From: Neoechinorhynchus agilis
Taxonomy: Eukaryota > Acanthocephala
Assembly (NCBI GenBank): GCA_051530055.1
Contig: CM121343.1
Location: 2,356,001-2,420,000, forward strand
DNA length: 64,000 nt
Direction of reading: 5' to 3'
Notes under the pieces: model-generated
The model's input: the letters and a program-made list of their open reading frames with translations, nothing else
What the model was told of the DNA's origin: nothing
The model's database searches: none
Program-made: the position numbers and the translations under genes
Part shown: positions 46,030 to 58,859 of the stretch, one piece after another
Layout: every line of letters begins with the position of its first letter
Numbering within the stretch: the first letter of the stretch is position 1

Positions 46030-46680
46030 TTGTTGTTCGCGTTTGTTCCGTTGGATTGCATTTTTTTGAAATTCAGACGTGGGAATCTCAAGCCATCGTT
46101 GGACCACAAAGCTATTTAAAGAACCCAATACCTTTTCAATCCACAAAACCGGTCCAGAAAAGTGTTCCGAAAAACTACCGCTCGTCGTTTTTTCCTTGCC
46201 TTCTTCCAGCCGGATTTATTTCTCCGGGACTCGAGTTCGCAACCAGCCTCCTTTGCATCATCAAATATCATAGAAAACCCGGATGGGGAAACTCTATCCG
46301 GGAGACATCTCGGCGGATTGCTTTTGTCCTCGCGCTCACATTAGCAGATCAAAATTAAAAAAATGCTGTCATTGGCGAAAAGGTTTTAAAATTCACTTTT
46401 TAATTAGCAATGAAATCTTCATTCTCATTTCTCCCTGAATGTTGATCCGGATTGTTTTTCGAATATTAGTTCTTCTTCCTTTGATTTCGCCTGACTTGAA
46501 GGCGATTTAAGCGTGTGAATCATTTTGAATTGTCTGCATGAAAAACACCGAGATCATTGCAATTGAATAAAGATGCTTCTTTTTGAAAAATCTTTCAAGT
46601 TTCGATTTCGAAAATGGACACTTTTACTGGCTGTATTCAAGTGCGAATAATACACTTAAGTAATCCCTGAGCTTAAACAG
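46030..46680. other. No gene recognised; satellite flank
   Basis: 46056-46358 is an open plus-strand frame of about 100 codons without a recognisable domain. Otherwise AT-rich. Confidence 0.35.
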
Positions 46681-46687
46681 TAAGACG

Positions 46688-47395
46688 GCGAGAGTTGAGA
46701 GATAAAGATTTTCTTTATCAACAGCCCACCCAAGTGTCCAAATCATACGGCTTGAAAATCAGGTAATATTTCACAAGATTGTTATCTCTGATATTTTTTA
46801 TTAGTGTAAAGATGTTCATCATTTTCACTTTTTTATATCGAATTATCAAATAATTTTTTTTAATAATCGTGCGTTTAATTAAGAAATACTTGTGCAAGCA
46901 AAATGTTTTTTCTATTGAAGAAATTTTTTGTTTTTTTGAAGAAGGCCTACGCGAAGCCCGAAAATTATCAAATCAATCAATTTTTTGATAATTCGATATA
47001 ATTTTTTTATTAGTGTTGATCACATTTTAAGCAAGTAAGCTGCGAGAGTTGAGAGATAAAGATTTTCTTTATCAACAGCCCACCCAAGTGTCCAAATCAT
47101 ACGGCTTGAAAATCAGGTAATATTTCACAAGATTGTTATCTCTGATATTTTTTATTAGTGTAAAGATGTTCATTATTTTCACTTTTTTATATCGAATTAT
47201 CAAATAATTTTTTTTAATAATCGTGCGTTTAATTAAGAAATACTTGTGCAAGCAAAATGTTTTTTCTATTGAAATTTTTTTTTGCTTTTTGAAGAAGGCC
47301 TACGCGAAGCCCGAAAATTATCAAATCAATCAATTTTTTGATAATTCGATATAATTTTTTTATTAGTGTTGATCACATTTTAAGCAGGTAAGCAT
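46688..47395 (+). repeat. 354 bp tandem duplication
   Basis: Unit 1 is 46688-47041 and unit 2 is 47042-47395, nearly identical apart from a few base changes and a small A/T-run indel near 47275. Each unit contains an inverted pair, TATATCGAATTATCAAA and TTTTGATAATTCGATATA, about 130 bp apart, so each could fold. Confidence 0.9.
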
Positions 47396-47399
47396 CACG

Positions 47400-48860
47400 C
47401 TAGCGATCCTTTTAATGCCATTTATTGTTATTTATCGATACGTCGTATTATTCATGACGTCACTTACCTTTCCTTAAGACTCATGCCATCCTGACAAGCT
47501 ATGCCGATATTGGTTATTGGTTATTGGTTCTTTAAAAACTATCGCGTGTGTTCGTCTTCGATGAAAGTGCCTGGGACACAAGCTGACTTTATGCCATTTT
47601 AATGGTGGACGCAATTTTCGAAAATTTTTTATCCTCTTTATTTAGGTTTTGTGGACCAATCGAACATCGCACTTAAATATCTTTCTTTTTATAGTTTTGC
47701 CACCCAAGATTTAAATTCACTTGCTTATTTCCCCGATATTTCAAGTCAGATAATTCCATCATTTTCCCAAGGTCTGTCATTGCTTGAAAGTTTTTTAAAC
47801 ACACTTAAAAGAACAAAACTTACAAGAAATGACAAACATTGATAATGTCGGATTTATCAGACGTGAAATATCGTGGAAATAAATTAGTGAATTTAAATCC
47901 TAATGTCGGTGGCAAAACTACCAAAAGAAAGTATCATTTCCCCGAAGATATCTTTGGATTTATTGTTTAGGTCTTCATCCGGTAAAAATTTTTTTATAAA
48001 AGACGTTTCGAACCTCGTCGGGTTCATCATAGGTTCCAAAATGCAAGTGGTTAAATGGTTATTCTGCTCTCATACGCGACTTTTATTGAACAATTTTTGT
48101 TTAAAATGACGAAATCTCAATTGATTTCTTGGATTATTATTTTCGGGAAAACGATACATTCTTTTGGTATGCACCTTGATAGTGTCGGAATTCACGAAAT
48201 ATCGGAAATAAATTAGTTTGGCGGCGTGCATTTTGAAATTCATATCATAAGAATCTACAGGATCATGGTCATGCATTTCAAATTACTTATTAAAGGATGT
48301 TTCTAGATTACAAATTGATTTTTATATCTAAATAGTTGGCTTGGTTTATTGATCGAAAATAAATTTACCAAGTTGCACAACTTTTCCGCTTTCTATATTG
48401 TAGTTAATTTTTTAGGTTCACTGAGGTTTAGGTTTGCATAATTAGTATGTAATCTAAATAACATGGCAACTTCTAAAGTCTTAAATCGACAGGTTATCCG
48501 GTTACTTATTTAATATCATTGCCGTTAAAGGTTTGTCAAATACGTTCTTGGAGGCATATCGCCTTCAACCCTTTTTTTCAAGCTAAATAAGGCATCATTG
48601 CCCTAATTTAAATTCAACTGGGATTTGTTATGCCTAGGCGAGATCGATAAGCTATTTCCCATTGTAGAAGCGTTATTATTTGAATGCATTTGATACCTAA
48701 TGAATAATGTATGCCGCTCCATTTATTATAAGAGATTAGTCCTTAATTTGACGCATAAGACGCTTGAGAGAACCTAGATTTCGCGATTATCTCTGTACTT
48801 CACTCACGCGCACATTTGCTCTGTTCTAAGACGTGAAATTATTAGCTTTGAAGATAATCT
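47400..48860. other. No gene recognised; dispersed repeat copies
   Basis: Contains two copies (47840-47900, 48178-48215) of the repeat seen at 42960-43015, sharing GAAATATCG and GAAATAAATTAGT. The frame 47651-47842 has no domain. Upstream flank of CapZ alpha. Confidence 0.4.
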
Positions 48861-48864
48861 CAAA

Positions 48865-50064
48865 ATGCAAAATAACGACGCCGACCTTTCGATGAAAGCT
48901 GAACTAAGTGGAAAGGCGATATTTAAAATTCTATCTACGTCTGCTCCAGGAGAGCGTCTTGAGGTTTTAAACGACATCAACGTTCTTGTCACCCAAGAGA
49001 AGCTTGTCCCATTCGCAGGATTTGTGAAGGATGGTCTCGAATCATGTGCACGGGAGCAATTTACTCCAGTTTCCTTGCATTTTCCAACGTCGCTGACAAT
49101 TTGTCTTGTGACGGATTTTAACGCGGTAGATGATCCGCAACAACTGAGCTCAAATGATAATAAGAGTAAATTGTATTTTGACCCTAGATCGAACCGTTTT
49201 TTCACCTTGAATTTCATGAACTTAACCGCGAATCTTATTCCGAAGTCAATTTCTACTCATTTAAATGCAAAATCGGTTCTGAGCAACACTGCCCTTCAGC
49301 TAGACGATTTGATCGCACAATACACCGATAGGCGATATAGAGGGGCGAATCATAATGTATTCCTGAATAGCGAACACTGCCTTGTTGTATGTTTAGAATG
49401 TCATAAATATCAAACGCATATATATTGGGTTCTCCCATGCTTTATCATGGATCTAGATTGAGAGAATCCGTTAAATAATTGTTGGAGCAGTTGCTGGCGT
49501 TCGCATTGGGCTGTGAAAGAAGAAGATGGTGTTATTAAAATTGAAGGTTATATAAAAATACACGTACATTATTACGAACCCGGCAATATTCAATTGATTG
49601 CTCAAAAACAAGTTCATATTAGTCTCAATAAACAACGCATATCCGATAATCTTCAACTAATCGTGGATTCGATCGGTCAACATGAGGATATTTACCATAA
49701 ACACATCGATGGATACAATCCGATCATCTTCCATAGTCGGCTAAAGCGTCTTAGACGTATTCTGCCGATTACTCGCATGAAGATTGACTGGAATTCTATT
49801 CTGACGACAAAAGACGAAAACGATCTGAACGACTTTCCGGCCATCACTCCTTCGAGATCACAACAGTCTCCCTTTCTAAAGGCTAATAAAAACAATAACC
49901 GCCCGGTAAATATATTTGCTACTACTGCTGCTGGTGGTGGTGGCAGCAGCAGCAGCGGTGCGGGTGTTGATTCTGTAACAGTTTCATCAACAAGGAGTGG
50001 TGCCGTTTCTTCAGCATCATCAGAAATTTTGACCGCTACGCCATCGAAGGGTCTAGTTAAATGA
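48865..50064 (+). CDS. F-actin-capping protein alpha subunit (CapZ alpha)
   Basis: Exon 1 from ATG 48865: KAIFKILSTSAPGERLEVLN, then DINVLVTQEKLVPFAG and REQFTPVSL, a LYFDPRSNRFF block, and CLECHKYQTHIYW. After a junction (about 49440-49503): CWRSHWAVKEEDG, YIKIHVHYYEPGNIQLIAQK and LRRILPITRMKIDWNSIL. These are the hallmark blocks of CapZ alpha, which with the beta subunit caps actin barbed ends in the cytoplasm. The junction needs a short intron or indel; no clean phase-matched GT..AG pair was found. Most family members end soon after KIDWNxIL. Here about 75 more residues follow: a Ser/Gln/Asn stretch, then a Gly/Ser run. Confidence 0.9.
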
Positions 50065-50069
50065 TCTGG

Positions 50070-52145
50070 GAGTTGAAGTGTGTAGAAGTTTAATCACGAC
50101 TACTTACTACGAAGAAAGATTTTCCGTTTTCTGTTTTAGTCCGAGGTTCCGAATGTGACATGCAAAGTTTTCCATGCAAGCAGCATCGATTCATTTCATT
50201 TCTCCTGTGTGTACTTTAAAGTCACTGCTTCCTTTTATTACTTGAGAAAATCTAACAGTGAACAATGCCTCGATTCAGCTTGTAAGTCAAAACAAATTTC
50301 AAATTTTTCGTTTGATTGATCTCTACATTTTCACAGAGTCATACGCTGAAGTCGTTGCCACAATGTTTTAATCTAAGAAAGATGCATTTAGCAGTTTGGC
50401 ACACGACACTTATGAAACTTCACAAGCACTTCGGATAATGATAAGACTCGGTGTATTTAATTTCATTTGAACAGTGTTTTCATCGCTGACAAACTGAATT
50501 ATCATTGATATAAAAACGACTTGTATGTTCGGCCTGACGATTTATTGTCTCCGATTTCTTCATACATTGAAAACATTGTCTTATTTTAACAAATTCAATT
50601 CGTGCTTAAACTAGGTCCTTTTTCTATCTTGCTGAGATCTCATCGACAATTACAATTTTGCGTATTTTATCCTTGAACTATGTTCTGTTTTGTGTTTCGT
50701 CCGTAGCGCAATAAACCATCATCGTATATTGAGAAATCGTGATCGATCGGACTCTGCACTCTACATTTAGAGGTTCTACGGATCTTTTGGGTGAAAATAT
50801 TTAGAAAATAAAGAAAGCTGCTTTTTCCGGACTACATTCATGGGTCGAGAAAACTACGTCAGGCGAAAAAGTTCCGCATGTATATAATTAAACTTAAATC
50901 GCTAACGTTTGGAAATTCAATGAGGCTCACGACGAGCCAAAAAAATATAGTTACGCTAACGAGATTGTTTAAACCTTTACATCCCACCTACGATAGGAAA
51001 GTCAGGTTAGTGTTTGGTGTAACCGTTAGAAAAATGTTTCATGATTTACCCTCTCGCCATTGAGACCCACCAAAGTTGGAAAATGGTTGATCGCAACAAC
51101 AACAAAGGACCCCAGGGCAGCCAAATATTTTTATAAGAGAATCAGCGATCTAGAACGGGAATGCTAGATCCTCGAATTTTTCTGTTCCCATCGTAACTTT
51201 TGAAAATTGGAAAAATGGTTTGTAAGAAATGAACACTATAAATTTAAACTTTCTTTACGAAGCATCCTCGAGGCAATGGAAGATATAGATCGTTCACCAT
51301 TTTCCATTGTAATTTGTTAACATAAATTACGACCTGGGCTAGATAAAAAAATCCACGTGTCGCAACTAATATTAAAGTTTGTGTTGTTTATGGCGAAAAA
51401 TTTAAAGGAATTTATAAAATGCGAGCCTTTATCAAGGTTGTGCCGAAATATTGGATTTAACCAAAATCTCTAGTATGAATAGTTCATTCTTCAAACATTA
51501 AAGTTTGTAAATTTAATTCTTACATATCATGTTGCCGGAGACCGAAACGTATCGAAAATAATGCTGACGATGATTGGTAAATCCATTTTTTTGGACTGAA
51601 GTGATGGTGTCTGACTTATTTAACGAAAATCAGAAACGCTGATAGGTTATTCTCTGGAGACGTAAACTTGTAAAGGCAAATGTTGATAATAAAGCGCAAA
51701 ATTTGGTACGCATTTTAGGATCAGCCTCCCAGTAAATGCTTTGAGAAACTAAATAACTTAGCACTCATTTCAAGGTTAGCAAAGCTCACATGGTTATAAT
51801 AGTTAATGAGTACCTGGCGGTCATCATCTAAAGTGACTTATAAGAATTTACTAACCTTCGACACTTTAGCGGTGGTATACGGAATGTTTAGTGCCAAAAA
51901 ATGCTTCCATAGTTTTCTAATATGGCACCGAGAGCCATGAAAACGCACTAGACTGCACCAGCATGTTCCACACAAGAAAGATTCCACTTGAAGTACTTTT
52001 ACATCACAGTGTGGCTTACTCGCGGTTGTGAAGCACCAACGAAAAGCGTACCGATGTATATGTCTCTCAACATAGTGCAAGAGTTTAAGCTTTAAACAAA
52101 TGATCGGCAGGGTAGCATCTCTTTTGACTTCTGTGTTAATTTTGT
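50070..52145. other. No gene recognised
   Basis: CapZ alpha 3' flank and AT-rich spacer. Near 51535-51570 a GCCGGAGACCGAAACGTATC motif resembles the other CGAAAYRT repeats. No coding signal. Confidence 0.35.
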
Positions 52146-52151
52146 TATCCA

Positions 52152-55100
52152 ATGGTCAGTAGTACGGCTTCTTTTTATAGCAGTACCCTGAGTTCGAAAT
52201 TTACTTTAGCTGAAGAGAAATTCCAACACTGTAAAGTCGGTCAAGCTAGACCTGGTTCAGTTGCGGCCAATTTCGAGCAACGTTTAGTGTGTAGCATCAT
52301 GGACAACTACCAACTAAAATTCGGTCGTCCTGTGAGCAACATGTCGGAAAGCGTGGCTGTCAAGTTTGGTCTTCAGTTAATTCAAATCTATGACCTGGTA
52401 GGTTTACCCAACTTAAATAAACAGTTTAATTCTGAGAATTAACAGGATGAAAAAAATCAAGTACTGGTAACAAATGTTTGGCAAGTTTATGTGCGTTAAT
52501 CTTTAAAATGGTGTACCAATAACCAGGCTGATTCTATAGGAATGGGAGGATGATCAGTTAGTATGGGAACCAGATCAATTTAACGGGATTAAGGACATCC
52601 GTCTACCTGTTAAAGAAATTTGGATACCTGATGTTGGCCTTTATAACCAGTAAGTGTTTGTCAATAGATACGCAATCAACATAAATGACATCGGACTTTA
52701 AGATATTAATCTGAACGATTAAGACGTTCTTTGTAGATGGCCCATGCTATCGAGCTAACTACGACGTGCTTTTTTAGATTGCCCAACTCTTTTTTTTATT
52801 GAGGACTGCATTCGGTGGTTAGATATATTGGGGTCACTTGTCAACACCTGAAAGGGTTCATTAAAGACAAATGTATATATTTCGACTTATTCAATCAATC
52901 ATTATCAATTCTATCTAAAAATTAATAAGTATTAGTCACAAACACACGAACAATTAGTCGAAATATACATTCGTCTTCAATAATTCCTTTCGAGTGATGT
53001 CCAACACTTACACATAATCACATGATTTTATGAGGATTTAAGCCAATCTGAAGCTTTATGTCAAAAATATTTAATCGTTGTTAGACCTTCAAGTCTTCCA
53101 CGATGTTTTCTTTAACCTCTGAGAGCTTCTTTACAACATTTGGTTCTCAGCAGCCTCGAATCTTAAAGAATCATACATCCTTCTGTACACACCTGAGAAA
53201 TTTTCTACCGTTAGATAATTCTTAAAGCCCGTTGGTCAGTAGTTTGATATCTAAAAAATTAAGTATTACGAAACTGCAATTTTTGTCTATAAGGAAGTGC
53301 TGTAGTTACGTTGGGCCTCATTTTCCGGACAGCGAGCGATTCGTCCAAATTACAAAAATAATCACTGGCTATGCTTTTAATAACAAAACCATTGAGCGAT
53401 GCTATTAACGATGCCTCTTACTTTTTTTGCATAAACTTAAAATTTCTGATTACTTAGTGTTTACATGGCTTTATTTCAACATATTCAGTTTCTTTTAAGT
53501 CATATTTCCATCCTGCTACCTTAGTTGCCCGTGTCGTGAAGTGTAGCATTTAAAAGCGCATCGTACCGTTAAAAAGTTCGAATTGTCATCGAACATCCTT
53601 TTATTAAGTACCAATGAATTTTTAGACATAGAGCAATGAAAATATTCAATGTTCATTAAAAAAAATTTTAAATTCTGCGACAATTTTCATGGAGTCTTAT
53701 AGTAGCGGACGGTTTTTTTAAATCTTCTAGTAATTCTAATGATTGTCGTTGTCCGATTAGCGCTGACACAAGAACTGAAGAAAAACGAGAGGTAATGTGT
53801 AAAGTTTTCCACAATGGAACAGTAATTTGGCGGCCAATGTCAATGTTTAAATCGACCTGCCAAATTGACATACGCCGATTTCCATACGACGAGCAGATTT
53901 GCAAAATGAAATTTGGATCCTGGACATATGATGCGGGAAAAGTAAATCTTACCTTTTGGAAGGGTATGAGGAAGGTCGGTAGTTATGGAAGGAAAATTTT
54001 AATTTTTATACTCGTGTAAAATTCGTAAAATTACGTATTACAATTGATTTTTCTGTATCGTTTGAAGGACCTGAGTTGAACTTGAAAATACTAATGCTCT
54101 TACTAGGTGATTCAATGGTATCTCCATTTTCAAAGAAAAATAATAGTATTTATCTACTAGCTATCGCATTTTAAAAAGTGGTTTAGATTTATTATTATTA
54201 TTAGCAATATCGGACGAATTAAATAAATGATTTCACCATGGCAAGAGGATACGCCAGTATTAAAATCTATGAATTTCATACGGATGCGTGAAAATAACTG
54301 TGGCTTCTCAAAATTCATCAAATGGATTTATTGTCATAAATATCTTAAGCGTTCTTATAAATTTGATGCCTTTAATACAATTTTTTGGCTAACTGCGAAA
54401 CATCATAGACACGCTGCACTTGGCTACTTTGGAGTTATTAACTTATTGCCATTATTTTGTAGACAGATATCCTTATATTCAAAAAATCGCCATAACAATT
54501 TTTTAGAACCTTTTTATAATTTATGAGGCATTCTTCAATTCAATAATTTTCTCTAATTTTTTTTCAGTTTATAGCTACACCTTCGACAGAATGACCGCAA
54601 ATGTACTATTTTAAGTGAAAGATATGATCCCCTTGGTTTTTCGGATTAGAATGATTATTTTTGCATAAAAGAACTTTAACAAAAGCAAGACTTTTGGTCA
54701 ACTTCTTAGTTTGAATAATCTGTCAGAGCTATTAAATGCTGTGTACATTTCTAACTACTTGTTTTTATAGAAAACTTAGAGTTGCGCACTTTGCACGAGT
54801 AAGCCAGTTTAATCGAATTTTGAAGGTTGAAAGGATGAACGACTTTCCTTGTTATAATACTTAAGGTTGATATGTCCGAATATGTGCAAAGCAACGAATG
54901 GGACGTTATTAATGTATCAGGCATCAGAAATATCAAAAAATATTCGTGCTGCCCAAATGAATATTTGGACCTGACATTCTTCATCCATATGAAGCGTCGT
55001 GGTGGATTTTACAATTATATCCTTGTACTTCCTTGCCTTCTGTTGTCTTGCTTAACGATGGTTTTATTTTGGCTCCCACCGGAAAGCCCATCAAAGATGG

Positions 55101-55816
55101 TTTTAGGTAAATATGAGCTATTTTATAGAATTTTAAACTTTTCTCAGGTATGAACATTTTTACATCATTCTTTGTCCTCTTGCTTTTGCTTTACCGAAAC
55201 ATGCCTATAAGTTCTAAATCTATTCCCATGATAGGTTGGTTTTAATAGCTGACATTGATGCTTTATTGAATGATGTTTAGGCGCCTACTACTGCTTGAAT
55301 ATGGGAATGATTGCTATGTCCACTGTGCTTTGCGCCATCGTGGTCCATATTCATTATCGAGGAAACGGAAATTTACCCACTGTACTTAAGCAGGTATTTT
55401 TGCAATGTTTGTCAAGAATGTTGTGGATTGGGACTGATGATAGTCAATGCTCACCAGGCCAGCATAAAGGTACTTCAAATGCTTTAAATCATCAAAAGAA
55501 TACCAACCTTGACGATGATGCAAAGGATTTAATCACTAGCCACAACGCTTCATTCTCAACAGTATTCGATGATATAGAAAAGAGTAAATTGTTGAAGAGC
55601 GATTTTATCAATTGTGCGGACTTAAAGTTGTTGGAAGACAGTGTAAAACAAATACGTGATTGTATTAGGCAAAAGCGGCGTAGATCTGATCAACAATTGG
55701 CAGTTGACCACAGCCGAAAAGATTGGATTCATTTAAGCATTGTACTTGATAGATGTTTCTTCGTGGCATACCTTCTTGTCATGATCATCAGTATGAACTT
55801 AATGTTTCCGCACTAG
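52152..55816 (+). CDS. Nicotinic acetylcholine receptor subunit, alpha type
   Basis: Exons: 52152(or upstream)-52397, 52447-52485, 52540-52649, 53731-about 53966, 54866-55106, 55148-55234, 55281-55816. Extracellular part: NFEQRLVCSIMDNYQLKFGR, VTNVWQ, WEDDQLVWEPDQF and IWIPDVGLYN. The Cys-loop is CQIDIRRFPYDEQIC, with 13 residues between the Cys. A vicinal Cys pair (KYSCCPNEY) marks an alpha subunit. Helix 1 is YILVLPCLLLSCLTMVLFWL; helix 2 is PSKMVLG+MNIFTSFFVLLLLL; helix 3 follows GAYYCLNMGMIAMST; helix 4 is IVLDRCFFVAYLLVMII at the end. It is a pentameric cation channel of the cell membrane. The signal peptide was not found. The exon 4/5 boundary is uncertain. Confidence 0.93.
52398..52446 (+). 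other. 49 bp receptor intron
   Basis: GTAGGT donor, TTAACAG acceptor. Joins IYDL to DEKNQVLV in phase 0. Confidence 0.85.
55107..55147 (+). other. 41 bp receptor intron
   Basis: GTAAAT donor, TTTTCTCAG acceptor. Joins MVLG to MNIFTSFF, interrupting helix 2. The shortest intron recognised in the window. Confidence 0.9.
55235..55280 (+). other. 46 bp receptor intron
   Basis: GTTGGT donor, GATGTTTAG acceptor. Joins SIPMIG to AYYCLNMG. Confidence 0.9.
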
Positions 55817-55819
55817 TGA

Positions 55820-56930
55820 TACAGAATTGTTTTTTCTTTAAGTCACGGAGTACTTAAAGACCCACGGAATATACTAACAATTGATCAACAATAAAATATT
55901 TACCTTAATGCTTTGCGTTTTGACACTTATATCACCTTTATTGCGATATAAAAAAGGAATATGGTGGTGGTATGTGTACACTTTACGGGATAGATGCATG
56001 ATTATGCAATCACGTCGATAATTTAGTCGTTTTCTTCACATAATCAAACTGCTTCAACCAATGTCATTTCCGCAACTATTAATTGATCCACAACACAAAA
56101 CACACGAAGCTTTATCGTTAAAGAAATTAAACAGATTATTTAATTTGCACCGACCAACAACAAGCTTCAGGTACTATACTGCGCTGTCATCTTTTCTCGG
56201 TTAGATTTACGTTGAAGAAATTAATCAAAATTATTTAGTTTACGCCAACCAACAATTAGCCTCGTGCATTATACTGCGATGTCTCATAAGTTGGAGACTT
56301 ACTTATCTTTATCAATGAACACTAAATACGAACCATTTACGCATTTCTCGTCTTGTGAGAAAAAATCGAACTGTCAGTGCCCTTTCACAAGTTTCGATGG
56401 ACTGGATTTCGCGATCTCAAAAGATTAAGCACTGTTATTTTTGATTTTTCTTGAATTGGGCTCCAAATAAAATTTAAAACCTATCTTACTTTGAATTTCA
56501 TCGCATTGGCAGGTAATATGCATTGTAAAGTTTTTTTGTAGTCTTAATAAGTGACTAGAATATATCTTATCGATAAGACATTTCAGCCATTTGTCATGTA
56601 TGTGGATAATTCTGGGATTTAGCGCCAAATATGTCAACCCGTTTAAAATTCTCATCAACGTGCTTACTGTCACGCTGGCTCCAAAATGTGAACCTGGAGA
56701 ATAGTAATTTGCGGTCTTAATAATGTTTTTAAGCTTTACCGTATTTGTAGGAATTTGAATGACTGTACCTGTGATAAAATTGTTGACGGTTTGTCTTTGT
56801 TCCATATACCATTATGTTGGCATAAACAGGCTTGTATTTGCATTGCCTGCTTTACCAATCCATGCGAACGTTTCTCCTTGTTCGCGATAAAAGGTAGCCC
56901 AGTTCGTAGTCAATCCGGTACTGATCACAA
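55820..56930. other. No gene recognised
   Basis: 3' flank of the receptor (AATAAA near 55892) and the 5' flank of SLC35D. The minus frame 56805-56425 has no recognised domain. Confidence 0.35.
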
Positions 56931-56932
56931 AT

Positions 56933-58850
56933 ATGGGTGAAACAATGAGTAATGAAAAAGATATTCGACGTGTGGGATGGATCATGTCGATTGCGAGTGC
57001 ATTTTTCTATGGATTCATCTCAACTTTCATAACACTTTCAAATAAGATTCTATTAGGGTCTTTAAAGGCAAACAATCGGACATTCACTAACGATTTACTG
57101 ACAATAAGGTATAAAGATTTTTCTAAAGCTCACTCAACTTAAAACAATGTTCATCAGTTATTTCCCAATTATGCTTGCTCAGATTCAGGTACGCTTTCGT
57201 TTCAAATTCTGACTTGAACCGCGATATTTAGTGTACATTTGCTGTTTTTATTTTATTTTCTACATCGTGTCTGGGGCTCATTGTAATCGAGCAACCCAAG
57301 AATAACACTAAACGCCTTCTGGTAAGAAATTTATCTTAGTTTAAATGGCATGAACCTAATGTTTTTTAAAATTTCAATCCAATCTTGTAGTGATGAAAAC
57401 ATGGTAGAAAATAGCTACCTGAAGTTACAAATAAATCTGGCCTGCTCTTGGTAGAGAAATAAATTAAAAAAGTTGATTATTCAAGAAAATCTGTCGATTA
57501 TTGCTTAATCTCATATTGAATTGCTTGCAGCATTTGTTAGCGCTCTTCACTGTGTATAAAATGTAATTTTATACGATGATAAATACTTCTGCCAAGTATA
57601 AGGTGTCGTACCAGCATGATTTAACGGCTTATCATTTATGTGAAACATTGTTAGCTAAATATAAAGAGGTGGATAATACTTAATCGGATAAACTCTCAAC
57701 GGTACCAATATCGTGCATCCAATATACCAAAAGAAGGCTAAATTTCATAATCGTAAAAAAGGGAACAAATAAATTTAAGCTTATTGCGTTAAGCCTCTTG
57801 CTGCGTTGTCGGTTCCTACTTTCGACTGTTTCTCAAGTCACTGGCTTGGAAGGAAGAGTTTAGACAATGTCTTTTAGGTATTTGGCTTGTCGTTGGTATT
57901 CGTTAGCAACTTGACAACTGGTTTAGCCTCCACAAAGGCTTTAAGGTAATCATTTGAGCTTTAATCATATGTGATATCCCCAGCGGTAGCCTCCCGATGT
58001 TTGTTGTATTAAGACGAATGTCGATAATTTTGACTATGGTTTTACAGAGAATGTTCTTAGAGTATGGAAAGTGCAAAGGTTACATTCAAAGTATATTAGT
58101 CCTGCCGTTTTTATAGTATCAAATCCAGCTTCCAAGTTAAAATGTCCGTCTTTTTTATGCTAGCAGGATCAGTAATAGCAGCATAGTAAGTATCTTATCA
58201 ATCGCAATGGAATCTCAAAACAAACCACTTCTAGCAATGACCTCTCGTTTAACGCTTTCAGCTACGCCCTTGTCGGTTTTAATGATCTACTAACCGCCGT
58301 GAACGGAATTATGATAAAGCATTTATGTACAAAATCAGACAGCAGCAAAGTTGAGAATTCGAAGGATAAGGTTAGTACTTATAACTTGCGAATCTTACCA
58401 CATATTTGCAGTTTCGATTAAACGCAATGAATCCTCAGTCACTCCTCTTCTGGAATTCACTGCTTTCCTTGCCTTTACTAACACTTATGGTCTGTCTATG
58501 CAGGCATAGCATTTCTAAAAATAGAAAGGTTTGTTCTCCACGGCAAACAAGACCCAAATTTAAAAACCTCAGGTCTTACCACCGCTAATCATTTCCGGGA
58601 ATAAAGCTTACCTAATAACCTCAGCCGTGTCAGGTTTCCTTTTGAATTTGGCAATCATCATGTGTACAAAGCACAACAGTCCATTGACAACAACAATTGT
58701 TGGAGTCATGAAAGTATATTGTCGTTTTTATAAGAACAATCTCACAGCTTCCTCCGTTCTAGAATACTTTAGTAACTTACGTTGGAATGGTGCTTGGCGA
58801 TGACTATGAATTCTCACCTTTAAATTTTATCGGGATAAATGTTAGGTAAG
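56933..58850 (+). CDS. SLC35D-type nucleotide-sugar transporter
   Basis: Exon 1 (56933-57108): SIASAFFYGFISTFITLSNK. Exon 2 (57158-57188) and exon 3 (57232-57321) give YFPIMLAQIQ and CTFAVFILFSTSCLGLIVIE. After a 556 bp intron, 57878-57945 gives NLTTGLASTKAL. Next come SLPMFVVLRRMSIILTM (about 57985), MSVFFMLAGSVIAA (about 58142), FSYALVGFNDLLTAVNGIMI (about 58258), FRLNAMNPQSLLFWNSLLSL (about 58413), LAIIMCTKHNSPLTTTIVGV (about 58645) and NTLVTYVGMVLGDDYEFSPL (about 58770). This block order matches SLC35D transporters, multi-pass Golgi/ER proteins importing UDP-sugars. The last helix after GINV at about 58845 was not located; a candidate (FFTVGVVYFYKK) is at 59320. Confidence 0.88.
57109..57157 (+). 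other. 49 bp SLC35D intron
   Basis: GTATAA donor, TTCATCAG acceptor; phase 2 join giving S-YFPIML. Confidence 0.75.
57189..57231 (+). other. 43 bp SLC35D intron
   Basis: GTACGC donor, GATATTTAG acceptor; joins AQIQ to CTFAVF. Exon 2 before it is only 31 bp. Confidence 0.75.
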
Positions 58851-58859
58851 TAGCAAGTG

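Noticed and set aside
44179-46146. Series of minus-strand 70-110 codon frames
   Set aside because: Readings of the 73 bp satellite unit in rotating frames; no start context or non-repeat sequence.
48804-49217. Antisense frame over CapZ alpha exon 1
   Set aside because: Shadow of the real coding frame on the opposite strand.
50878-51063. Short plus-strand frame after CapZ alpha
   Set aside because: Basic composition only; no domain or homologous copy seen.
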